Origin: Candidatus Venteria ishoeyi
GTDB lineage: Bacteria > Pseudomonadota > Gammaproteobacteria > Beggiatoales > Beggiatoaceae
Length of the DNA: 60,444 nucleotides
Reading direction: 5' to 3'
Assembly (NCBI RefSeq): GCF_030378065.1
Contig: NZ_JAUCGJ010000027.1
Location: 1 to 60,444, forward strand
Every line of letters begins with the position of its first letter. Within the stretch, counting starts at the first letter, position 1. Under the pieces are notes generated by a model, which saw nothing but the letters and a program-made list of their open reading frames with translations, was not told the origin of the DNA and did no database searches. The translations under genes were made by a program, and so were the position numbers. Shown piece after piece: positions 17,160 through 24,475 of the stretch.

Positions 17160-17882
17160 ATGGCTTCTTTTTCCACACATTTTACAGTGGGCGCTGCGGT
17201 GTCCGCAATGGCGGCAACCGCCCTGGTAAGTATTGGAAAAATCGATACTGAAGCCGCCTTATTGCTTACATTTGCAGGGACTTTAGGGGGTATTTTACCG
17301 GACATCGACTCGGATCATTCGCGTCCTTTACAAATTGTTTTTGTTGCGTTGTATGCCTTATGTGCTTACATCTTGATTGATCAACTACGGGGGCTATCTA
17401 TCTTAGAGCTTTGGGTCGTTCTGGCGGGAAGTTATTTTTTGTTTCGTTATGCGTTGCTACCTGCGTTTAGAGCCTGGACGATACACCGTGGCATTTTTCA
17501 TTCGGTATTAGCAGGTATTTTTTTCTGTTTTTTGACTTGCGCTTTATTATTTCAATTTTATCAGCTAAACCCCGGGCTTTCCTGGTTAGGCGGTGGTTTT
17601 GTTTTTCTGGGTTTTATTGCGCACTTGCTGCTGGATGAGTTTTATAGCGTGGATTTTAATGGCAAACGCCTGAAGCGTTCATTTGGTACGGCATTAAAGC
17701 TGGTTAACACCAGGAACTGGGGAAATACTTTTATATTTTTAGTGGGTACTGGTTTGGCTTTTCAAATGACACCCGCTAGCCATGAGTTTACCCAATTAAT
17801 TTTTAATAAAGCGACTTATGTGGCGCTGTTTGAGAACTTTTTCCCTGCTTATCTGACACAATTTGCAGTTGCCGGACATTAA
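17160..17882 (+). CDS. YdjM-like (DUF457) membrane-bound metal-dependent hydrolase
   Basis: The 240-residue protein has the DUF457/YdjM pattern: N-terminal THFTVGAAVSA, the acidic motif GGILPDIDSDHSRP (about 44-57), IHRGIFHSVLAG after two membrane helices, and FIAHLLLDEFYSVDFNGKRLK. The conserved His and Asp residues suggest a metal site in the membrane. E. coli YdjM is an SOS-induced inner-membrane protein; the chemistry of the family is not known. It is followed at once by a strong terminator. Confidence 0.82.
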   Translation: MASFSTHFTVGAAVSAMAATALVSIGKIDTEAALLLTFAGTLGGILPDIDSDHSRPLQIVFVALYALCAYILIDQLRGLSILELWVVLAGSYFLFRYALLPAFRAWTIHRGIFHSVLAGIFFCFLTCALLFQFYQLNPGLSWLGGGFVFLGFIAHLLLDEFYSVDFNGKRLKRSFGTALKLVNTRNWGNTFIFLVGTGLAFQMTPASHEFTQLIFNKATYVALFENFFPAYLTQFAVAGH

Positions 17883-17906
17883 AAAAGGCGCTTCAGCGCC
17901 TTTTTT
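17881..17906. terminator. Bidirectional intrinsic terminator between the YdjM-like gene and rpmE
   Basis: AAAAAAGGCGC, loop TTCA, GCGCCTTTTTT. The stem is GC-rich with T-runs on both strands, and it sits between convergent genes. Confidence 0.92.
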
Positions 17907-17931
17907 AAACATTATTACACCAACCGGTATC

Positions 17932-18135
17932 TTATTTCTTTCCATACCGACGCTGGAACTTATCAATACGTCCGGCGGTATCTACAACACGCTGTTGTCC
18001 GGTATAAAATGGGTGACAGGCAGAGCATACATCAAGATGTATTTCCTTTGCACGGCTGGAACGGGTGGTAAATGTGTTACCACAACTACAGGTGACAACA
18101 ACTTCCTGATATTTTGGATGAATATCTGCTTGCAT
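17932..18135 (-). CDS. rpmE: 50S ribosomal protein L31 (zinc-binding type)
   Basis: The product has 67 residues and starts [19 protein letters not shown]. Cysteines in CSCG and VCSAC form the zinc site of the C+ type of L31, and the C-terminus [18 protein letters not shown] is family-typical. It stands alone with its own promoter (18225-18253) and terminator (17881-17906). Confidence 0.95.
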   Translation of the reverse strand: MQADIHPKYQEVVVTCSCGNTFTTRSSRAKEIHLDVCSACHPFYTGQQRVVDTAGRIDKFQRRYGKK

Positions 18136-18224
18136 GATAAAAACCTTAGATTAAATGCTACGGATGCTACGGGCGTTACAGGCAAGAACGTTGCAGCCCT
18201 GAACTGAATACAAATAAACGGTCG

Positions 18225-18253
18225 ATTATAAATTAAATGATAACACCTGACAA
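18225..18253 (-). promoter_or_regulatory. Sigma-70 promoter of rpmE
   Basis: On the minus strand TTGTCA (18253-18248) is separated by exactly 17 nt from a perfect TATAAT (18230-18225). It lies about 90 bp upstream of the rpmE start. Confidence 0.7.
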
Positions 18254-18321
18254 GTAAAAATATTCAGTTTATAAGTAAAGGTATTTCTAAAATAGAAAAG
18301 GAAAGATACTCCCGCGCATAT

Positions 18322-19455
18322 CTACAATAATAACATTGCCGCTTTTGCCCGCTCGGCAGGCGTTGGACTGTGCAGCAATGCTTCCAGATTTTTTCTAATT
18401 AGGTCTTCCGGCAGGTTACGGGTAATAAAAACAATCTGAGTCATAGGCTGCGAATCAGGCCAGCTTTTAAGTTGCACAGGGGATTGTAAAATATGCTGTA
18501 CGCCTTGAATCAATACTGGTGCGTTTGTTTCCTGCGTCCAGGCTATACCTTTGATACGCAGCAAATCCTTGCCGCGCAAACGGGTTAATTGTTGTAGCCA
18601 GTGTTCCAGCACTTTCCAGGGCAAAGGCTGTGTATATTTCAGACAAAAATTATGTATATATTGATCATGAATCCCTTGTTCCTGTTTGTCTTGATGGTGG
18701 TGTGCAGTGAAGGGTGCTGCATAAATTTCTGTTTGCAGCCATTTTTGAATATCCAGTTGCCGGGTCTGAGGATCATAGGTGTTACCGGCAAAGAGCTGTT
18801 TAACATCGGGCAGACCTTGCTTCAAGTCATAACAATAAGCCGCAGGATTTAACTGCTGCAAACGCTGCATTAACTCAGAAATCACTTCCTCACAGCTGTG
18901 TGGATGATCAGTTTTAGTTAATAATAAATGATTTGCCAATGCCGCCTGTTTAACAGACTCGTCATGCTCATCCAGTTGTTGCATACCATATATCGCATCA
19001 ACAGTGGTAATCACCTGCTCCAGGCGATAATGTGCAACAATAAAATCATCATTAATCAAGGTGCGCAAAATCGGTGCCGGATCAGCCAGTCCACTGGTTT
19101 CAATAAGCACACGTTGAAACCGATAATCCTGTTGCTGTTGAGATTTTTCAAATAAATTTTGCAAGGTGGTAATTAAATCACTGCGTACCGCGCAACATAA
19201 ACACCCCCCTGCCAGCAGCAACATATCATCCTCAGTGGACTCCAACAGCAGGTGATCAATACCAATTTCCCCTACTTCATTGACAATAACAGCAGTTTGC
19301 GTCATTCCCGGCTGTTGCAGCAGACGATTAAGCAGGGTTGTTTTACCGCTGCCTAAAAAACCGGTAATAATATAAATCGGGATCTTCTGATGTGAGTTTT
19401 CAGCGGGTAATTGTGCCTGAGTGGAGCCGCCTTGATTAGAATCAGAAGCTGACAT
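18322..19455 (-). CDS. CobW/COG0523 family GTP-dependent metal chaperone
   Basis: The 377-residue protein has the G3E GTPase core: Walker A GFLGSGKT (32-39), NEVGEIGID (59-67) and the metal-binding GCLCC (84-88), with the CobW C-terminal domain at about 265-370. A His-rich stretch (FTAHHHQDKQE, about 240) lies between them, as is common in COG0523. Members deliver zinc, cobalt or other metals. Its ATG overlaps the stop of the upstream gene (TAATG), so the two are translationally coupled. Which metal it serves cannot be told from sequence. Confidence 0.88.
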   Translation of the reverse strand: MSASDSNQGGSTQAQLPAENSHQKIPIYIITGFLGSGKTTLLNRLLQQPGMTQTAVIVNEVGEIGIDHLLLESTEDDMLLLAGGCLCCAVRSDLITTLQNLFEKSQQQQDYRFQRVLIETSGLADPAPILRTLINDDFIVAHYRLEQVITTVDAIYGMQQLDEHDESVKQAALANHLLLTKTDHPHSCEEVISELMQRLQQLNPAAYCYDLKQGLPDVKQLFAGNTYDPQTRQLDIQKWLQTEIYAAPFTAHHHQDKQEQGIHDQYIHNFCLKYTQPLPWKVLEHWLQQLTRLRGKDLLRIKGIAWTQETNAPVLIQGVQHILQSPVQLKSWPDSQPMTQIVFITRNLPEDLIRKNLEALLHSPTPAERAKAAMLLL

Positions 19456-19928
19456 TAATAATCCATCACACTTTTGGCTGTATTTTTTTCATCCTCAGAG
19501 AGCAAACCAAAAAATACATAAACCATTTTTCCGGTTTCAGTAAGTTGCAATTCTCCGCGCCCATCTTTACAAAGTGCCTTCAGGGCCAGTTCTGATTCTT
19601 TCAGCGTCATGTGGGTTTTATAGGCAATTTCTGCAATGGTGACGCGCCCATTGGCATCCGCTATCGCCTGTAATAATTGACGTTCATTGCGCTCAATAAG
19701 ATATCGCACCTTGCGTTTGCGATAACTTAGCAGCAAATAAAGACCCGCTGCCAGCGTTAAAGAGAAAAAAAATAAAAGCCCCCATAATACGGAAACTTCT
19801 GTATCAGTTTGCTCCGGATGCAACAAGTCAGAAATGGCTGCAACAACAAAAAAGCTGCTGAACAAGGCAATCATAGTGCCTAATAATGCTATTAATTTGT
19901 GTATTAATGGTAATAATTTGTGCATCAC
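19455..19928 (-). CDS. Two-helix membrane protein with a winged-helix-like cytoplasmic domain
   Basis: The product has 157 residues. Two membrane segments lie at about 13-35 and 47-68. The soluble part (LLQAIADANGRVTIAEIAYKTHMTLKESELALKALCKDG) reads like a winged helix-turn-helix. The family is not recognised. It overlaps the CobW gene and probably forms an operon with it. A start at the second Met is equally possible. Confidence 0.65.
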   Translation of the reverse strand: MMHKLLPLIHKLIALLGTMIALFSSFFVVAAISDLLHPEQTDTEVSVLWGLLFFFSLTLAAGLYLLLSYRKRKVRYLIERNERQLLQAIADANGRVTIAEIAYKTHMTLKESELALKALCKDGRGELQLTETGKMVYVFFGLLSEDEKNTAKSVMDY

Positions 19929-19982
19929 AGTGTTAATCAGATTAAAAAACTAAGCTTGTATCATACCCGAAATAACAATATA

Positions 19983-20020
19983 AAAAAAAACCCTGATTAA
20001 AAATAATCAGGGTTTTTTTT
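19983..20020. terminator. Intrinsic terminator of the rpmB-rpmG operon
   Basis: Arms AAAAAAAACCCTGATTA and TAATCAGGGTTTTTTTT flank an AAAA loop, a 17-bp stem with a long T-run on each strand. It lies downstream of rpmG on the minus strand. Confidence 0.9.
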
Positions 20021-20080
20021 GAGGCGCTTGAGCGATAGCCTGGTTTTAATTGCGCTGTTTGTTCGCGTCAATACAAGCAT

Positions 20081-20236
20081 TTATTTAATCTTCGCTTCTT
20101 TATACTCAACATGCTTGCGTACAACAGGATCGTATTTACGAAATACCAGTTTATCCGGTGTCGTACGTTTATTTTTCGTGGTCGTATAATAATGACCGGT
20201 ACCCGCACTGGATACTAATTTAATCTTATCACGCAT
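20081..20236 (-). CDS. rpmG: 50S ribosomal protein L33
   Basis: The 51-residue product begins [20 protein letters not shown] and continues [21 protein letters not shown]. It is the Cys-free form of L33, which does not bind zinc. It follows rpmB by 12 bp, the usual rpmB-rpmG order. AAGAGG lies upstream of the ATG. Confidence 0.95.
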   Translation of the reverse strand: MRDKIKLVSSAGTGHYYTTTKNKRTTPDKLVFRKYDPVVRKHVEYKEAKIK

Positions 20237-20248
20237 AATAAAAACCTC

Positions 20249-20485
20249 TTAGACTTTAACGCCGCGACTGCGAATATCTTTCAGTACTGCTTCAATGCCA
20301 ACCTTATCAATGATACGCATACCTTTAGCAGTAACCCGCAGTTTCACCCAACGGTTTTCACTGGGAACCCAGAAACGATGGCTGTGCAGGTTAGGCAAAA
20401 AACGCCGTCTGGTTTTGTTATGTGCGTGGGATACATTATTCCCGGTGACTGTCCGTTTGCCAGTCACTTGGCATACTCTAGACAT
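20249..20485 (-). CDS. rpmB: 50S ribosomal protein L28
   Basis: The product has 78 residues, the standard length, starting [20 protein letters not shown]. It has the conserved [18 protein letters not shown] and the C-terminal [10 protein letters not shown]. It is first in the rpmB-rpmG operon. Confidence 0.96.
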   Translation of the reverse strand: MSRVCQVTGKRTVTGNNVSHAHNKTRRRFLPNLHSHRFWVPSENRWVKLRVTAKGMRIIDKVGIEAVLKDIRSRGVKV

Positions 20486-20554
20486 AGCAACTCCTGTTTA
20501 AGTGGAAGCAGATCCCGAATAAGGGAAAACCTACCGTGAATGAAAAAAACTGGG

Positions 20555-20560
20555 ATTATA
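20555..20560 (-). promoter_or_regulatory. Probable -10 box of rpmB-rpmG
   Basis: A perfect TATAAT (minus strand, within GAGTATAATCCC) lies about 70 bp upstream of rpmB. No good -35 is seen at 16-18 nt, so the call rests on the -10 alone. Confidence 0.4.
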
Positions 20561-20655
20561 CTCTATAGAAGAGTAAAACCACGCTTAATATTTTATCAAG
20601 GAAGATTTGCCAGCACAATCAGGAAGGAAAATAGAAATTATGTTCCATAATAAAA

Positions 20656-20731
20656 TGGCGTCCCCAAGGGGGTTCGAACCCCTGTTGCCGCCGTGAAAGG
20701 GCGGAGTCCTAGGCCGCTAGACGATGGGGAC
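20656..20731 (-). tRNA. tRNA-Glu (TTC)
   Basis: A 76-nt cloverleaf with encoded CCA. The acceptor stem is GTCCCCA/TGGGGAC, the anticodon stem CCGCC/GGCGG holds the loop CTTTCAC (anticodon TTC), and the T arm has GGTTCGAAC. It is very close to enterobacterial tRNA-Glu. Confidence 0.96.
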
Positions 20732-20773
20732 CCGGAACAATTTTCTCGCAATCAGTATGGCTTTAATAATCCC

Positions 20774-20849
<76 letters not shown>

Positions 20850-20931
20850 TGATCTTCAAAACCTTGGAAAGTCAAACTCATCCTCAGACTTTGTAATCAA
20901 AGTTGTTATAGGCTTTGCAAGAAAGACGCGC

Positions 20932-20960
20932 ATTATAGGGGGCGTTTTTTCATCTGTCAA
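20932..20960 (-). promoter_or_regulatory. Consensus sigma-70 promoter of the tRNA-Ala / tRNA-Glu unit
   Basis: On the minus strand a perfect TTGACA and a perfect TATAAT are 17 nt apart, followed by a GCGCG discriminator typical of stringently controlled stable-RNA promoters. It lies about 80 bp before tRNA-Ala. Confidence 0.9.
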
Positions 20961-21540
20961 TAATTTTTTTAAAAAATTTATTATTAATCTTAAGCCATTG
21001 CCATTTTATCTAGTGCAACATAGGATTTGGCAAGGTACAAATAAAAAACAGCATGAAGCAATAGCGCCTCTTCGCAGGTTTCCAATCTTCCAATATTCAA
21101 TATTTTTTTACACTTATTCTTGCAAAATCTCGAATTTACAACTAATACTTATTACTAAGAGTAAGTTTTTGTACAAGTGCAGAACATAAAAAAGACATCA
21201 AATGTTCATTCGACAGCAGGCATCTTGCCTCGATACTTAATAAGCTGGGTGATTTATATTTATTTTCTGTGCTTGGGAGCGAAAATAAAATAACGACCAA
21301 AAGGTGTTATAGGGTTTTCGTTTCATTCAGGTGTTGCGCCTGTTGCGTTTTAGATTACGCTTTATCCTTAATTCAAGGGTGTGATGGTTGGTCAGAAGCG
21401 AAACCGAATACAACAGGCGCACGTTGCTTACATATTTTCATTAAGATGAATAATGAGTATTTGGCATTTGTCAGATTTTAACAACAATACTTTGATAAGG
21501 CTGTAAACCTGACAAGCGCCTAAGCAGGGAGGGCAATCTC
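20961..21540. other. Long non-coding stretch upstream of the sulfur-globule-like gene
   Basis: No convincing gene. The small frames here are AT-rich with no family features. GCGCCTGTTGCG near 21337 and the reverse-oriented CAACAGGCGC near 21411 form a loose inverted pair. The last part must hold the promoter of the gene at 21541, but no clear -35/-10 pair is visible. Confidence 0.5.
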
Positions 21541-21858
21541 ATGAAAACGTTTGTTAAAATTGCTGCATTATCTGTTGTCTTACTGTTTGCAGCAGCACCA
21601 ACTACAAGTAGTGCATTTTTCTGTGGTTTTGGTGGTGGATTTGGTTTTGGATCAGGCTGGGGTTGGGGTGGTTATCCTTATTACGGCGGTTACTATCCTT
21701 ATGGCGGTTATGGTGGTTATGGTGGTTATGGAGGATATTATCCACATTATGGCGGTTATGGTGGTTATCCTTATTATGGTTATTCCGCTTATCAGATGCC
21801 TTATTCACCTGTTGTTGTTCCTACCGCAACACAGCCTGCAACCACTGAGGCAAAATAA
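21541..21858 (+). CDS. Sulfur-globule-type Gly/Tyr-rich secreted protein
   Basis: The 105-residue product has a signal peptide (MKTFVKIAALSVVLLFAAAP, likely cut after SSA25). The mature part is almost only Gly, Tyr and Pro in GGY and YPYYGGY repeats, ending in a short Thr/Pro/Ala tail. This composition, with export, is that of the SgpA/SgpB envelope proteins around periplasmic sulfur globules in Allochromatium and related sulfur oxidisers. A strong ribosome site (AGGGAGG) precedes the ATG, consistent with an abundant structural protein. Other Gly-rich secreted proteins have a similar look, so the family call rests on composition, not on alignment. Confidence 0.65.
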   Translation: MKTFVKIAALSVVLLFAAAPTTSSAFFCGFGGGFGFGSGWGWGGYPYYGGYYPYGGYGGYGGYGGYYPHYGGYGGYPYYGYSAYQMPYSPVVVPTATQPATTEAK

Positions 21859-21885
21859 AACCTGAAGTGCAATAAATTTTTTTTG

Positions 21886-21937
21886 GGGTGCAAGTGTTAG
21901 TTTATTTATAGATAAGAATAAACTAATGCTTGCACCC
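21886..21937 (+). terminator. Long stem-loop downstream of the sulfur-globule-like gene
   Basis: GGGTGCAAGTGTTAGTTTATT pairs with AATAAACTAATGCTTGCACCC, 21 positions of which two are G-U-type pairs in RNA, around a 10-nt loop. There is no T-run after it. It may end the transcript or protect an abundant mRNA from 3' decay. Confidence 0.65.
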
Positions 21938-22257
21938 TAAATCAGTCTGCTTCCAGCATTTTCTCTGCCTATTATCTTTTTTCTGCTATTTGCAATTATC
22001 ACTGACCGATGTCAACACAAAACCTCTTATCCTTTGCTGAACAAGCAACTTAATCCCCTCAGAAAGAAAAACCAAGCAGACATATTTGATATAGCCTTGG
22101 AGGCTGCCTGAGAACAGAGACCGTAGCCAGGAAAAGCTGGTTTGAAGCAGATTTTTGCATTATTTGAGGCGAATATTGGGTATATTAACGAAAATAAGGG
22201 AGAAATCTGGAACAAGTTTATCAACGTTAAAATGGGACATTCATAAGGAATTTGAGC

Positions 22258-23988
22258 ATGATTAAACATTTACACATTTTTGCTTGTGAATATTTCCGTC
22301 AGGAACTGGAAACCTTGTTGCAGGAAGCCGCTTTCCGTCATGTTCGCTGTGATTTTTTTCCAGCTGATTGTGATCACCCTTGCCATAATAGGCAGATGTT
22401 GGAACTGACTAAAGACCTTGGTGATACACCTTGTATCCTATTAGGTGGCGGCTGTTTAAGTCAGCTAAAAAATCAGTCCTGCCAAATCCATGCATTAGAA
22501 CAATGCTTTGAATTACTGGCTGGAACACAACAAGTGCAGGCATATATTGCGGCAGGTGCGCACTTATTCAGCCCTGGCATGTTGGCGCAGTGGGATCATT
22601 TTTGTACCCACAGTGGTTTTACTGCGGCAACTGCGCGGGATTTTTTTGCCGATTCAACACAAAAGCTGGTATTACTGGATACCGGTGTTGATGAAACCGC
22701 AGCACAACGTCTGGCTGACTTATCTAAAGTCCTGGGATTAGCCGCAGAACGTATTGTGGTGGGTTTGGATTATTTGCGTTTATCGGTGCAGCATTTATTA
22801 AGCAAGCAGCAACAGATGGCGGTGCAGGAAAAAGATCGGCAATTGGCTGATTATGCTATGGTCAATGATCTGATTAGTCGCATTACCAGTTTGACTGAAG
22901 AAAAGCATGTCATTGCTCAGGTACTGGAATTATTTTCTATGTTTTGTGCGCCGCAAGTGGTCGCCTATTTGCCACAAAAAAATGATGAAGCGGGAGAAAT
23001 GGTCTTATCAGCTTCCACTACGAACAGGCAAAAATTACAGCAGGATTTACTGGCTTTGCGCGGTACTTATCAGCTAAATGCCGAAGCACAGGGTTTTTAC
23101 ATAAAAATTGAACGCTGTGGTCAGGTTCTGGGCGCTGTCGCAGTACTTGATATTGCTTTTCCGCAATATCAGCAGCATTATCTTAATCTAGGCTTGAGTG
23201 TTGCACCTGTGGTGGCGCTGGCCGTCAGCAATGCCCGTACTTATCAACAGCACCTGGAAGCTGAAGCGCAGGTGCAACAATTAAACGAAGTTTTGCAAGA
23301 ACGCCTGATTTCAGTAAATGCCTTAAATAAGGAACTGGAAGCCTTCACCTATTCCGTATCTCATGATTTACGCGCGCCATTGCGCAGCTTAGATGGCTTC
23401 AGTAACATGCTGTTACGCGATTATATCGATAAACTGGATAATCGTGGTGAGCATTTATTAACGCGCTTGCGCGCAAATGCGCAGCATATGGGGCAGTTAA
23501 TTGATGATTTATTACGCTTGTCACGCCTGACGCGCACCGAACCCAACAAATCCACCTGTAACCTCAGTGACATAGTGTCGGAACTGGCGGCAGATTTACA
23601 ACAAACGGATGCAACACGTCAGGTTGATTTTGAAATTCAGCCGCAGACAACAACGGTTTGTGATGCCGCCTTGTTAAAAATAGTACTGGAAAACCTGGTG
23701 GGTAATGCCTGGAAATATACCAGCAAAAAAAACCATCCCAGCATCGCCTTTGGCAGTATGCAGCAAAATGAAGAAACCATATTTTTTTTACGTGATGATG
23801 GCGATGGTTTTGATATGGCTTATGCCGATAAATTATTTTCACCATTTCAACGACTGCATAGCGAAGTGGATTTTCCGGGTACCGGCATTGGTCTTGCAAC
23901 TGTACAGCGTATTATTCTGCGTCATGGTGGGCGTATTTGGGCTGAAGCAACACCTGGCAAGGGTGCTAGCTTTTTCTTTACACTATAA
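22258..23988 (+). CDS. Sensor histidine kinase with N-terminal DUF1638-like domain and GAF-like domain
   Basis: The product has 576 residues from ATG 22258, which has AAGGA 8 nt upstream. Residues 1-185 resemble DUF1638 (HIFACEYFRQELETLL, CILLGGGCLSQL, AGAHLFSPGMLAQW, LLDTGVDETAAQRLADL, LGLAAERIVVGLDYLR). A GAF-like region spans about 205-330. A coiled coil leads to the phosphoacceptor His369 in SVSHDLRAPLRSLDGFS. The ATPase domain has LENLVGNAWKYT, RDDGDGFD and GTGIGLATVQRIILRHGG. There are no membrane segments, so it senses a cytoplasmic signal. It is the first gene of a three-gene signalling module. Confidence 0.85.
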   Translation: MIKHLHIFACEYFRQELETLLQEAAFRHVRCDFFPADCDHPCHNRQMLELTKDLGDTPCILLGGGCLSQLKNQSCQIHALEQCFELLAGTQQVQAYIAAGAHLFSPGMLAQWDHFCTHSGFTAATARDFFADSTQKLVLLDTGVDETAAQRLADLSKVLGLAAERIVVGLDYLRLSVQHLLSKQQQMAVQEKDRQLADYAMVNDLISRITSLTEEKHVIAQVLELFSMFCAPQVVAYLPQKNDEAGEMVLSASTTNRQKLQQDLLALRGTYQLNAEAQGFYIKIERCGQVLGAVAVLDIAFPQYQQHYLNLGLSVAPVVALAVSNARTYQQHLEAEAQVQQLNEVLQERLISVNALNKELEAFTYSVSHDLRAPLRSLDGFSNMLLRDYIDKLDNRGEHLLTRLRANAQHMGQLIDDLLRLSRLTRTEPNKSTCNLSDIVSELAADLQQTDATRQVDFEIQPQTTTVCDAALLKIVLENLVGNAWKYTSKKNHPSIAFGSMQQNEETIFFLRDDGDGFDMAYADKLFSPFQRLHSEVDFPGTGIGLATVQRIILRHGGRIWAEATPGKGASFFFTL

Positions 23989-24022
23989 TAATAAAAGGAT
24001 TTTTTAATCCAAAGGGGGCGCA

Positions 24023-24469
24023 GTGGAACAGGATATTATTCTGGTGGAAGATAACCCGGATGACTTGGAATTGACTTTGGAAGCCTTTCGTATGCTGGCA
24101 ATGAGTCAGCGTATTAAAACCTTTCGTGATGGCGTGGAAGTTATACAATACTTATTTCCAGAAAATACTGAAGAAATACCAGCAAAGCATCATATTTGTT
24201 TGATGTTACTGGATTTGAATTTGCCACGCATGAATGGACTACAGGTGCTGGAAAAACTGCGTGCTGACCCACGCACCAAAACCATCCCCGTGGTGATGCT
24301 GACCTCTTCTGGACGTGATGAAGATCGCTTAACAAGTTATGGCCTGGGGGTTAATAGTTATGTACGCAAACCAGTTGATTTTGATGATTTTATTCGGGTA
24401 GCAGAACAATTAAAGGTTTACTGGACAGAAATCAATGAGCCAGTTAATGATGATCTTAGTGTGAATTAA
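24023..24469 (+). CDS. Single-domain response regulator (Rcp1-like)
   Basis: The product has 148 residues and is a stand-alone receiver starting at GTG 24023 (GGGGGC upstream). The acidic pair is ED in ILVEDNPDD, the phosphorylated Asp is Asp64 in LLDLNLPRMNG, and the signalling residues are TSSGRDEDR and YVRKPVDFDD. The sequence type is that of receivers paired with phytochrome-like and HisKA kinases (Rcp1). It lies 34 bp after the DUF1638 kinase, its likely partner. Confidence 0.9.
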   Translation: MEQDIILVEDNPDDLELTLEAFRMLAMSQRIKTFRDGVEVIQYLFPENTEEIPAKHHICLMLLDLNLPRMNGLQVLEKLRADPRTKTIPVVMLTSSGRDEDRLTSYGLGVNSYVRKPVDFDDFIRVAEQLKVYWTEINEPVNDDLSVN

Positions 24470-24475
24470 CATCGC

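Noticed and set aside
18136-19460. Zur-type control of rpmE and the neighbouring CobW GTPase
   Set aside because: L31 with zinc ligands next to COG0523 invites a zinc-regulon reading, but no Zur-like palindrome is visible upstream of either gene, and rpmE has an ordinary sigma-70 promoter.
21660-21790. Short direct repeats that could be taken for a repeat array
   Set aside because: They are codon-level repeats of GGY units in the Gly/Tyr-rich protein and have no spacers.
22027-22269. 80-codon minus-strand frame before the DUF1638 kinase
   Set aside because: No ribosome site or family features; composition is that of random AT-rich sequence.
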